In this document: positions 1-7,180 of the stretch, one piece after another
Position numbering within the stretch: the stretch's first letter is position 1
Layout: the number at the start of each line of letters is the position of its first letter
Assembly: GCA_937952925.1 (NCBI GenBank)
Contig: CALFYA010000279.1
Coordinates: 1-13,691 of the forward strand
DNA: 13,691 bases
Source: an uncultured Moraxellaceae bacterium
GTDB lineage: Bacteria > Pseudomonadota > Gammaproteobacteria > Pseudomonadales > Moraxellaceae
Direction of reading: 5' to 3'
Notes under the pieces: model-generated
Told to the model about the DNA's origin: nothing
The model's input: only the letters and a program-made list of their open reading frames with translations
The model's database searches: none
Position numbers and translations under genes: made by a program

Positions 1-75
1 AGCCAAAAGTCGGATGTGTTGCCCGAACACATTCGGGAGCAGTTGGTGGCGTGTTTGATCACTAGCAATCCCTAA
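1..75 (+). CDS. C-terminal end of an unidentified protein (partial, 24 residues)
   Basis: Frame 1 is open from the first base to a TAA at 73-75. It encodes 24 residues ending in LITSNP, with an amphipathic stretch (LPEHIREQLVACL) that reads like a normal helical protein tail. The start lies outside the window and the fragment is too short to assign a family. The next gene begins 117 bp downstream, so the two need not be co-transcribed. Confidence 0.45.
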   Translation, partial: SQKSDVLPEHIREQLVACLITSNP

Positions 76-148
76 GCAGTCGATCTGGTTTGTGACAAGA
101 TATTGAATCGGCGATGTTCAGCAGTCAAATCGATTAAGCTCGGTAGCA

Positions 149-171
149 GCAAGCAACAGATGGTTGCTTGC
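149..171 (+). other. Perfect 9-bp stem-loop upstream of the Pth2-like gene
   Basis: GCAAGCAAC at 149-157 is exactly complementary to GTTGCTTGC at 163-171, with a 5-nt loop. No T-run follows, so it is not an ordinary terminator. It ends 21 bp before the preferred ATG at 193 and could be a leader hairpin or an operator. Its function is unknown. Confidence 0.4.
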
Positions 172-192
172 ATGTTGACTGTAGGTCGTATC

Positions 193-495
193 ATGAAGAT
201 GTATATTTTGATTAAAGACAGTATTCCCGAAGGCTTTGCCATGTTGGCTGCGGCACATGCATCCCTTGCTGCTTATCTTAAATTTCAACATACGACAGAA
301 GTGACGACATGGTTGACGGGGCCATTTTACAAAGTGGTGTGTAAGGTCAACGACAAAGAGTTTGAAACGGCCAAAACCTTTAGTGATCATGTGGTGCTGA
401 CGGAGTCGGCATTGGATCATCAAGAGGTGGCGATTGCCTTCAAACCCCGCGATGAATGGCCGAAGCCCTTTCGCTTTTATAAACTGTATCGTTAA
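193..495 (+). CDS. Small peptidyl-tRNA hydrolase II-like (Pth2 superfamily) protein, 100 aa
   Basis: The protein opens with MKMYILIKDSIPEGFAMLAA, then AHASLAAYLKF. This matches the Pth2 pattern of a first beta strand, a loop and a helix carrying the conserved Ala-His-Ala (Pth2 enzymes have a K..AQCAHA-like motif). A later DHVVLTESALDHQEVAIAF segment fits the Pth2 strand-turn-helix core. Pth2 enzymes cleave peptidyl-tRNA in the cytoplasm. The usual first-strand lysine context is only partly kept, so activity is unproven and it may be a paralogue of other function. ATG 193 is preferred: an upstream TTG at 103 would add a low-complexity, Ser/Lys-rich extension unlike the family. The ribosome site (AGGT near 183) is weak, and ATG 199 is an alternative. 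A strong terminator follows directly. No operon partner is visible. Confidence 0.6.
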   Translation: MKMYILIKDSIPEGFAMLAAAHASLAAYLKFQHTTEVTTWLTGPFYKVVCKVNDKEFETAKTFSDHVVLTESALDHQEVAIAFKPRDEWPKPFRFYKLYR

Positions 496-499
496 AACC

Positions 500-530
500 A
501 AAGCCAAGCGAGTGCTTGGCTTTTTGATTT
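500..530 (+). terminator. Rho-independent terminator after the Pth2-like gene, probably bidirectional
   Basis: AAAGCCAAGC at 500-509 pairs perfectly with GCTTGGCTTT at 514-523 around a 4-nt loop. Ts follow on the plus strand to 525, then GATTT. Read on the minus strand, the same hairpin is followed by TGGTTTT. It therefore suits both the plus-strand gene ending at 495 and the minus-strand remnant ending at 530. Confidence 0.85.
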
Positions 531-640
531 TAAAACTTATCCGGCCTCAAAATATCCACATCCTGCAAAAACGCCACCATCGCATAAAAAACATCACCAT
601 AACGTCGAGCATGGGCATTCCGGCAGTTGTTGGAGGTGAT
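530..640 (-). pseudogene. Probable C-terminal remnant of a lost minus-strand gene (36 codons)
   Basis: On the minus strand, the frame from 640 down to a TAA at 532-530 is open and reads as a natural protein tail: RRYGDVFYAMVAFLQDVD followed by ILRPDKF. It stops immediately before the bidirectional terminator, as a real convergent gene would. Upstream the frame meets a stop (TAG, 643-641), and no start or ribosome site fits. The rest of the gene is therefore missing or too degraded to see. It shows no link to the efflux operon that starts further on. I do not recognise the family. An accidental open frame remains possible at this length. Confidence 0.35.
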
Positions 641-805
641 CTATTGTAAGGAAACACGCACAGGATTTCATATCTGTGCAAGACCTCTTTTGAGGCTTGT
701 CATAGCTTTGTCCACCCTTGCACATTGTGGCGGATCTGATGTGGTGCTGTAACGCAGGCTTGCAAAGGTCGATCTGCTGTTGTTAGCCTGCTGCCACAAA
801 CGTCG

Positions 806-1198
806 TTGAGCGTGATCGTGCGGCATTTTTGGGTGATCTGTTTCGTGCTGATGTTGCCAATCCAAGGCGCTTGGAATTTGGCCGCTAAGCTGTGCTTGCA
901 CGAAAGCCAGTCACAGATCAGTCATTGGGGTCATCATCAACATGCAGCCCACGCCGGTGATACCAGCGAATACCAACAGCACGATCAACAGCAAATCCCC
1001 GTCGATCACGATGATCATTTGGCACATTACGACAGCAGCCAGTTGCCCCAAGCGCTCAGTCTAACTACCCCAAGTTCGGAGCTTGAGCGCCGCTATCATG
1101 CGCATGCGCCGCCGCTCTATCAGCCACCCGCGTTTGATATCCCCACACCGCCTAGCCGTGTCGCAGTCACTGCGATGGATGGCGGGGGCATCGCCTAA
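806..1198 (+). CDS. czcI: CzcI-like small His-rich periplasmic protein of the metal efflux operon
   Basis: The 130-residue protein has a hydrophobic signal sequence (about residues 8-22, ending GAW). It then has the AAKLCLHE stretch (Cys30, His32) typical of CzcI-family proteins, and a long His/Asp-rich segment (about residues 40-75: HWGHHQH, HDQQ, DHDDHLAHY) suited to binding Zn, Co or Cd in the periplasm. The Pro-rich tail is poorly conserved in such proteins. CzcI-like genes typically lie first in czcCBA operons, as here, and are thought to help control or sense the system. The start is uncertain: TTG 806, GTG 812 and GTG 818 are all in frame, with no strong ribosome site and no ATG before the signal sequence. 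czcC begins 45 bp after the stop. Confidence 0.7.
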   Translation: MSVIVRHFWVICFVLMLPIQGAWNLAAKLCLHESQSQISHWGHHQHAAHAGDTSEYQQHDQQQIPVDHDDHLAHYDSSQLPQALSLTTPSSELERRYHAHAPPLYQPPAFDIPTPPSRVAVTAMDGGGIA

Positions 1199-1230
1199 TT
1201 TTTTACCCGCCAAACTCATCTCTTCACTGT

Positions 1231-1235
1231 GGAGG
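1231..1235 (+). promoter_or_regulatory. Ribosome binding site fixing the czcC start
   Basis: GGAGG at 1231-1235 lies 8 bp before ATG 1244. It rules out the in-frame GTG at 1229, which overlaps the ribosome site. Confidence 0.75.
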
Positions 1236-1243
1236 ATGGTTTG

Positions 1244-2623
1244 ATGCGTGGCACAAACCTTGGTTTTATCTTGAGTCTGGCATTTGCCAGTGCTGTATGG
1301 GCAAATTCGCCCGAACCCGTCGCTCAATCAGCCGATGTGCTGACGCCCAATTGGGCAAATCTACAGTCGCGCCTGCAAGCGCAGTACGCCGAGCCAGCAT
1401 TATGGCAGCAGCGCCAAGCCTTGCTGGCTGAACGCCATCAACAACTCGGCAAACGCGCCAATCCTAGCCTAGAGTTGGATGTGACGGACTGGCGTAGCGG
1501 TCAGCGTGAGCAATCGATCATGCTAAGCCAACCGCTTGATCTATGGCGGCAGCGTCAAGCCGCACAGCAGGTCATCGCGGTGTTGCAAGGCGGTGAGTCG
1601 GTGGCACAGCAGCGTGATCTGGCTGAACTCAATGTGCTGTTGCAAGCACAATATGCGGCGCTATTGGTTGCCAATCAACGTGCAGCACTGGCTCGCCAAA
1701 CCGCACAACTTCAGCAATATGCCTATACGGCGGCGCAAACCCGTTTTCAAGCAGGGCGCTTAGCTGCGGTAGACGTACAGCGCATGGCATTAGCGGATGC
1801 ACAAGCCCAAGCCGCTCAGCAACGCGCTGAATTTGAGCAACAGCAAACGGCTCAGCAATGGCTTGACCTGTGGCAATCACAGCCCGATGCGCCCACGCTA
1901 GAGAGGGTACAGCGCTGGTCGATGCAGCCCCCGCCAGCATTGCCTGCCGATCTTGCCGACAAGTGGATGCCATTTTGGCAAGCTGAAGCCCAGCTTCAGG
2001 CGCAGCAGTTACACGCCAGCCAAAGCCAATTGGCGCGCCAAGCGCGTGGCAATCCGAGTGTACGGGTCGGCATGCAGCAGGTCGAAGCGGAGGAAAAACG
2101 ACAGACTCAGGTGTTGCTGGGGCTGAGTATTCCGTTAAATGTTTTTCAAAATAATCAACCACAACAACAAGCGATTGCCCAACAACGCCAATGGCAACAG
2201 CACGCCGAGCAGCGCCAGCAACAACAGCGTCTCGCCTTACTCGCCCGCTATCAGGCCGAAGATCAACGTCTACGCACCGAGCTTGCCACGTTATCGCATC
2301 AATCGCTGCCGATTGCTGAGCAGTTGCGCCAGCGCATGTGGTTGGGCTTTGCCGCAGGGAAGTTTGCCTTGATTGAAGCGCAGCAAGCCCAACAAGCGGT
2401 GCTACAGATCCAGCAATCGATTGCCACGGCTGAGCAAGCACTGTGGCAAAACCAGATCAATGTGGCGGCGCTACAAGTGGGTTGGCCTGCGGATCAATTG
2501 GCGGTGGACAACCCCATCGCGCTGCTTCAGACATGGCATACATGGCAACAACAACGCTGGCGCAACAGCCAAAGCTTGATCAATCAAAGTCATAACCTCG
2601 ACAGCCTAGGGGCGCAGCCATGA
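1244..2623 (+). CDS. czcC: CzcC-like outer-membrane efflux channel (TolC/OEP family)
   Basis: At 459 residues it has the usual length of an outer-membrane factor. A signal peptide covers residues 1-20 (cleavage near VWA-N). Two OEP repeats follow: the first near 60-220 with GKRANPSLELDV and the SQPLDLW strand; the second near 255-420 with ARGNPSVRVG and the LGLSIPLNVF strand. Each has long helices that form the periplasmic tunnel in TolC homologues. About one residue in five is glutamine, with runs such as QRQQQQR, which is extreme even for these coiled coils. It would form the trimeric exit duct for CzcB and CzcA, releasing divalent metal ions outside the cell. ATG 1244 is chosen over GTG 1229 for its ribosome site. 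Its TGA overlaps the czcB ATG by 4 bp, which indicates translational coupling. Confidence 0.88.
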   Translation: MRGTNLGFILSLAFASAVWANSPEPVAQSADVLTPNWANLQSRLQAQYAEPALWQQRQALLAERHQQLGKRANPSLELDVTDWRSGQREQSIMLSQPLDLWRQRQAAQQVIAVLQGGESVAQQRDLAELNVLLQAQYAALLVANQRAALARQTAQLQQYAYTAAQTRFQAGRLAAVDVQRMALADAQAQAAQQRAEFEQQQTAQQWLDLWQSQPDAPTLERVQRWSMQPPPALPADLADKWMPFWQAEAQLQAQQLHASQSQLARQARGNPSVRVGMQQVEAEEKRQTQVLLGLSIPLNVFQNNQPQQQAIAQQRQWQQHAEQRQQQQRLALLARYQAEDQRLRTELATLSHQSLPIAEQLRQRMWLGFAAGKFALIEAQQAQQAVLQIQQSIATAEQALWQNQINVAALQVGWPADQLAVDNPIALLQTWHTWQQQRWRNSQSLINQSHNLDSLGAQP

Positions 2624-3828
2624 AAAAAATCCATCTGATTATCATCGTGGCGGTGCTGCTATTGACTGCGCTGTTGGCGGTAGTGCTACTCAAACCCAGC
2701 AGCACCCCGCATGCGCATGATGAATCGGCCGAACATGCCGAGCATCAAGACGATGCCAAACCGACGAGCAATGCTGCACATGACGACAACACCGTGCATC
2801 TGAGTGCTGCCCAGCGTGAGCAAGCTGGTATTCAGATCGCACCCGTGCAAGCGGTCACCCTCCAGCAATCACAACGCTTTGCCGGTGAAGTCAAACTCAA
2901 TACCGACCGTGAAGCGCATGTGTCCACACCCATGACCGCACGCGTCGAAGCGGTACAGGTGCAATTGGGGCAGACGGTGCGTGTGGGTCAGCCCTTAGCG
3001 ACCTTGTGGGTGCCCGAACTGGTCGATCTCCAGCAAGCGGTCAGCACTGCCAAAGCCTCGCTGGATTTGGCACATAGCCAATATCAACGGGAAAAAAGCT
3101 TGTGGCAGCAAGGCATTTCGGCGCAGCAAGATTACTTGCAAGCCGAGCACGATTGGCAGCAAGCACGCATCGTATGGCAAGCCGCTAGTTTGCGTTTGCA
3201 AGGTTATGGACAGCAGTCGGTGCAGGGCAATGGGCGTTTGCTGTTGCGTGCGCCGATGGCGGGCACGATTAGCGCCAAGGATTTGTCGGTGGGCGAAATG
3301 GTACAGCCGAGCCGTGATTTGCTCACCATCTCACAGCTTGATGCATTGTGGGTGGAGTTTGCCGTACCGGTCAGCCAAGCCAGCACCATTCGGGTCGGTG
3401 CGCCAGTGCGTTTGGCGTTGGTTGGGCAGCCGCCGATGACAGGGCGAGTGCTGACCTATAGCAGCAGTGCTGATGCACAAACACGGCAATTGTTGGTGCG
3501 TGCCCGCATTGATCAGGCGTCCGCATGGCTCAAACCCAATCTCTGGCTAGATGTCGAGCTAGATACGCCCAGCACAACGGTTCAGCTGGCGGTCAAACGC
3601 GATGCACTGCTGCAATTGGACGGGCAAGACGTAGTGTTCGTGGCCACACCCGATCCAGACCAACCCGACACCCTGCAATTTCGTCCGCAGCCGGTGACGC
3701 TCGGTGCGCAAGACGACACATGGGTCGAAATCCGCGGAGGGCTATCTGCCAGTCAATCCTATGTCATGCGTGGCAGCTTTGCGCTCAAATCTGAATTGGA
3801 AAAGTCGGAGGCTGGTCATGAGCACTAA
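2620..3828 (+). CDS. czcB: CzcB-like periplasmic adaptor (membrane fusion protein)
   Basis: The 402-residue protein has an N-terminal membrane anchor or uncleaved signal (residues 4-24). A His/Asp/Glu-rich linker follows (about 31-60: PHAHDESAEHAEHQDD and later HDD) that could bind metal. The lipoyl half-motifs are near 104-130 (TARVEAVQVQLGQTVRVGQPL) and 205-236 (LLLRAPMAGTISAKDLSVGE). Between them lies the alpha-hairpin (about 135-195) that contacts the outer-membrane channel. Beta-barrel and membrane-proximal domains follow, and it ends in another His cluster (GHEH). This domain order is standard for CzcB/CusB-type adaptors bridging pump and channel. The His-rich linker and tail favour Zn/Co/Cd over Cu, whose CusB adaptors use Met-rich sites. 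It overlaps czcC by 4 bp and czcA by 11 bp. Confidence 0.9.
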   Translation: MKKIHLIIIVAVLLLTALLAVVLLKPSSTPHAHDESAEHAEHQDDAKPTSNAAHDDNTVHLSAAQREQAGIQIAPVQAVTLQQSQRFAGEVKLNTDREAHVSTPMTARVEAVQVQLGQTVRVGQPLATLWVPELVDLQQAVSTAKASLDLAHSQYQREKSLWQQGISAQQDYLQAEHDWQQARIVWQAASLRLQGYGQQSVQGNGRLLLRAPMAGTISAKDLSVGEMVQPSRDLLTISQLDALWVEFAVPVSQASTIRVGAPVRLALVGQPPMTGRVLTYSSSADAQTRQLLVRARIDQASAWLKPNLWLDVELDTPSTTVQLAVKRDALLQLDGQDVVFVATPDPDQPDTLQFRPQPVTLGAQDDTWVEIRGGLSASQSYVMRGSFALKSELEKSEAGHEH

Positions 3829-6800
3829 CTCAACCGCCTTTGATCGACTGATTCAAGCGGCAATTGTGGCACGCGGCTGGGTGATGGTGGCAGTGCTCGG
3901 TTTGGTAGCGCTTGGCGTGTGGAGCTATCAGCATCTGCCGATTGATGCCGTACCCGACATCACCAACGTGCAAGTACAAATCAATACCGAAGCCGTCGGA
4001 CTCACTGCACAAGAAGTCGAACAGCGCATCACTTATCCCATTGAAACCGCGATGGCGGGTTTGCCCAAACTCACGCAAACCCGTTCGCTGTCGCGCTATG
4101 GCTTGTCGCAAGTGACGGTGATTTTTGCAGATGGCACCGATATTTATTTTGCCCGTCAATTGATCAATCAGCGTTTACAAGAAGTGCGTGGGCAATTGCC
4201 CGCCGCGCTAGATCCGATCATGTCACCGATTTCCACCGGTCTAGGGGAAATTTATCAATGGGCATTGGTGACGGATGCCAAGGCACGCCGCGCCGATGGT
4301 CAGTCCTACAGTCCAGCCGATTTGCGTGAACTACAAGACTGGGTGATCCGTCCGCAACTGCGCCAAATTGCAGGGGTGGCGGAGATCAACAGCATCGGCG
4401 GGGAGGAACGCCAATACCAGATTGTGCCAGACCGCACAGCGTTGGCGGCACGCGCCTTGACCGTCGGTGATGTGGCGCAAGCTGTGGGTCGCAGTCAAGA
4501 CCATCGCGGTGCAGGGTTTATCGAGCAAGCGGGTGAACAGCTCACGGTGCGCTTGCCCGCACAATATCAATCTTTAGACGATATCCGCCAAACCGTGATC
4601 AGTACTGCGCAAGGTCGCCCGATTATTTTGGCCGATGTGGCAACCGTGCAGTATGGGCAAGCCCTGCGCACTGGTGCAGCCACCCTCAATGGTCAAGAAA
4701 CCGTACTCGGTACGGTCATGATGATGATGGGTGCCAACAGCCGTGAGGTGGCACAAGCGGTCGCCACCAAAATGCCAGATATTCAGCGCAGCTTGCCGCA
4801 AGGGGTGCACATTGTACCGTTGTACGACCGCACCCGTTTGGTGGATCGGGCGATTGCCACCGTGCAAAAAAACTTGCTGGAAGGCGCATTGCTGGTGATT
4901 GCGGTGCTGTTTGTGTTTTTGGGCAATTTGCGTGCGGCCTTGATCACGGCGGCGGTGATTCCGCTGTCGATGTTGTGGACGCTGACGGGGATGCAACAGC
5001 GTGGGATCAGTGCCAATTTGATGAGTTTGGGCGCACTGGATTTTGGCATTATCGTTGATGGTGCGGTGGTGATGGTGGAAAACAGCCTACGCCATTTGGC
5101 ACATCAGCAAGCCACATTGGGGCGGTTATTGACCCGTGAAGAACGCTTTGCCGCAGTGTTTGCTGCCGCCAAACAAGCGCGTCGCCCGTTGCTGTTTGGG
5201 CAGTTGATCATCTTGGTGGTGTATGTGCCGATTTTTGCTCTGACGGGGGTCGAAGGCAAAATGTTTCACCCGATGGCGGCGACTGTGGTGCTGGCTTTGC
5301 TCGGTGCCATGCTGTTGTCGGTCACGTTTATTCCAGCCGCGATTGCACTGTGGGTGACCGGTCGGGTCGAAGAGCAAGATAGTCGTTTGATGCAAGCCGC
5401 CAGCCGTATGTATCAGGCGATTTTGCAGCGTGCCTTTGCGGCGATGCCAGTGGTGTGGGTGGGTGCAGGGTGTGTGTTGGTGCTGAGTGCGCTGTTGACC
5501 CTGCGTTTGGGTAGTGAGTTTGTACCCACCTTGGGCGAAGGCGATTTGGCGGTACAAGCGCTGCGTGCACCAAGTACCAGTTTGTCGCAGTCGGTGGCGA
5601 TGCAACGCCAGCTAGAGCAGGCGTTATTGGCAAAATTCCCCGAAATCTCGCATGTGTATGCGCGGACAGGCACGGCTGAAGTGGCGTCTGATCCGATGCC
5701 ACCAAATATCTCGGATGCGGTGGTGGTGATGCGTGACCCTCAGCAATGGCCTGATCCCAACAAACCGATGGACACACTACGCGCTGAGATTCAAGCGGTG
5801 GTGGATGCACAAGTGGGCAGTGCCAGTGAGTTATCGCAACCGATTGAGCTACGCTTCAACGAATTGATTTCGGGGGTGCGTAGTGATCTGGGCATCAAAA
5901 TTTATGGCGATGACCTCACGGTATTGGCACAGACCGCGCAGCAAGTCGCGGCGCAGCTCCGCCAAGTGAGTGGGGCGAGCAGTGTCAATATTGAGCAAAT
6001 CCAAGGATTGCCGATGTTGTCGGTGCAGATCAATCGCTTTGCGGCAGCACGCTATGGCTTGGCGATAGACGAGCTACAGCAAGCGGTGGCGAGCCGTGTG
6101 GGGGGCGTGGTGGTGGGGCAAGTGCTCGAAGGCGACCGGCGTTTTGATCTGGTGATCCGCGATGACACGCCCAATCCTAGCCCTGAGCAACTGGCACAGT
6201 TGCTGATCCCCTTGCCGGATGGCGGCAACATCCGCCTGTCACAAGTGGCTGAGGTCAAGCTGGTGGCTGCCCCTGCGCAAATCAGCCGTGAACAAGGCAA
6301 GCGCCGTGTGGTGGTGACCGCCAATGTCGACGGGCGTGATTTGGGGTCATTTATTGCCGATGTGCAGCAACAAATGCAGCAAGTCAAACTGCCGAGCGGT
6401 TATTGGCTCGACTATGGTGGGCAGTTTGAAAACCTACAATCGGCGCAGCAGCGTTTGCTGATTGTGGTGCCCATCGTGTTGCTGTTGGTGGCGATGCTGC
6501 TGTATGCGATGTTTGGTCGTGTGAAAGACTGCGTGCTGGTGCTGACCGGTATTCCGTTTGCCCTAACTGGTGGCGTGCTGGCATTGTGGCTGCGTGATAT
6601 TCCATTGTCGGTATCAGCGGGAGTGGGGTTTATCGCGCTGTGTGGCGTGGCGGTGCTCAATGGCTTGGTGATGTTGTCGTTTATCCACGAGCTGCGGCTG
6701 CAAGGAATGCCAATGCGGGTGGCAGTGCAACAAGGCGCGTTGATGCGGCTGCGTCCGGTATTGATGACGGCGTTGGTGGCGTCGCTGGGGTTTATCCCGA

Positions 6801-6943
6801 TGGCGTTGGCAACGGGGACAGGCGCAGAAGTGCAGCGACCACTGGCTACTGTGGTGATTGGTGGGGTGATTTCTTCCACGCTGCTGACCTTGGTGTTGTT
6901 GCCATTGTTGTATCAGTGGGCATATCGACGCGAGTCGGTCTGA
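3818..6943 (+). CDS. czcA: CzcA-like HME-RND heavy-metal proton antiporter
   Basis: The 1041-residue inner-membrane pump has the RND layout: a first membrane helix near residues 18-35, a large periplasmic loop, a helix block from about 355, a second periplasmic loop from about 600, and a final helix block near 870-1035. The decisive motif is DFGIIVDGAVVMVEN at 408-422. Asp408, Asp414 and Glu421 match the proton/cation relay residues known in CzcA of Cupriavidus (D402, D408, E415). The DFG...DGA form marks the Zn/Co/Cd (or Ni) exporters rather than Cu/Ag CusA pumps. ATG 3818 is preferred: CGGAG at 3806-3810 sits 7 bp upstream, and MSTNSTAFDRLI matches the family start, whereas the longer reading from 3704 translates czcB out of frame. 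No clear terminator follows. Exact metal specificity cannot be read from sequence alone. Confidence 0.93.
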   Translation: MSTNSTAFDRLIQAAIVARGWVMVAVLGLVALGVWSYQHLPIDAVPDITNVQVQINTEAVGLTAQEVEQRITYPIETAMAGLPKLTQTRSLSRYGLSQVTVIFADGTDIYFARQLINQRLQEVRGQLPAALDPIMSPISTGLGEIYQWALVTDAKARRADGQSYSPADLRELQDWVIRPQLRQIAGVAEINSIGGEERQYQIVPDRTALAARALTVGDVAQAVGRSQDHRGAGFIEQAGEQLTVRLPAQYQSLDDIRQTVISTAQGRPIILADVATVQYGQALRTGAATLNGQETVLGTVMMMMGANSREVAQAVATKMPDIQRSLPQGVHIVPLYDRTRLVDRAIATVQKNLLEGALLVIAVLFVFLGNLRAALITAAVIPLSMLWTLTGMQQRGISANLMSLGALDFGIIVDGAVVMVENSLRHLAHQQATLGRLLTREERFAAVFAAAKQARRPLLFGQLIILVVYVPIFALTGVEGKMFHPMAATVVLALLGAMLLSVTFIPAAIALWVTGRVEEQDSRLMQAASRMYQAILQRAFAAMPVVWVGAGCVLVLSALLTLRLGSEFVPTLGEGDLAVQALRAPSTSLSQSVAMQRQLEQALLAKFPEISHVYARTGTAEVASDPMPPNISDAVVVMRDPQQWPDPNKPMDTLRAEIQAVVDAQVGSASELSQPIELRFNELISGVRSDLGIKIYGDDLTVLAQTAQQVAAQLRQVSGASSVNIEQIQGLPMLSVQINRFAAARYGLAIDELQQAVASRVGGVVVGQVLEGDRRFDLVIRDDTPNPSPEQLAQLLIPLPDGGNIRLSQVAEVKLVAAPAQISREQGKRRVVVTANVDGRDLGSFIADVQQQMQQVKLPSGYWLDYGGQFENLQSAQQRLLIVVPIVLLLVAMLLYAMFGRVKDCVLVLTGIPFALTGGVLALWLRDIPLSVSAGVGFIALCGVAVLNGLVMLSFIHELRLQGMPMRVAVQQGALMRLRPVLMTALVASLGFIPMALATGTGAEVQRPLATVVIGGVISSTLLTLVLLPLLYQWAYRRESV

Positions 6944-6977
6944 TCACGAGCCATACGCCTCTGAAAGCATCTGATGT

Positions 6978-6999
6978 GATTCCTGTGCAGGCAGGAGTC
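6978..6999. repeat. REP-like palindromic element after czcA
   Basis: An 8-bp stem (6978-6985 with 6992-6999, one G-T wobble) encloses a 6-nt loop. The sequence GATTCCTG-TGCAGG-CAGGAGTC followed by CATC resembles the widespread proteobacterial intergenic repeat of form ATTCC(C/T)G...C(A/G)GGAATCCA. It lies 34 bp after the czcA stop, a usual place for REP elements that protect or end transcripts. Only one copy is in this window. Confidence 0.5.
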
Positions 7000-7105
7000 C
7001 ATCGGACGTTCAAGGAGTTTGCGAAATGCTTGTGGAGGTATGAGAGCTATTTGAGATCAAGCAGTTTGATTCATACAAACTTGAAGTTCAGAGCGCGGGG
7101 ACTTC

Positions 7106-7123
7106 TTGTCATAAAAATGTCAT
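7106..7123 (+). promoter_or_regulatory. Pho box upstream of the DUF2057 gene
   Basis: TTGTCAT (7106-7112), four As, then ATGTCAT (7117-7123) give two heptamers 11 bp apart. The 18 bases match the PhoB consensus CTGTCATAWAWCTGTCAY at 16 positions by eye. A further CTGTCAT at 7146-7152, with a degenerate partner at 7157-7163, lies nearer the gene. The predicted -10 position (about 7134-7139, CAGCAT) is poor, so the exact promoter is unclear. Confidence 0.65.
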
Positions 7124-7180
7124 CTATCTTGATCAGCATGCCCTCCTGTCATCTATGGTTCATCTAAGGGCGAGTGCATC

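Noticed and set aside
103..192. N-terminal extension of the Pth2-like protein from a TTG
   Set aside because: The extension is not protein-like for the family and would read through the leader hairpin; ATG 193 starts the conserved domain directly.
697..714. Possible Pho box upstream of the CzcI-like gene (TTGTCAT and TTGTCCA, 11 bp apart)
   Set aside because: Only about 12 of 18 consensus positions match, the third repeat and -10 are poor, and a metal exporter is not an expected Pho target.
1629..2441. 270-residue open frame on the minus strand inside czcC
   Set aside because: It lies antisense to a gene with clear signal peptide and OEP repeats, has no recognisable motif, and is explained by codon bias in the Gln/Ala-rich sense gene.
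3704..3817. Upstream extension of czcA
   Set aside because: It overlaps czcB out of frame, has no family-like sequence, and ATG 3818 has a ribosome site and the expected N-terminus.
6944..7167. Open frame running past the czcA stop into the intergenic region
   Set aside because: It is the tail of an out-of-frame shadow of czcA, and the intergenic part has no start, ribosome site or protein-like composition.
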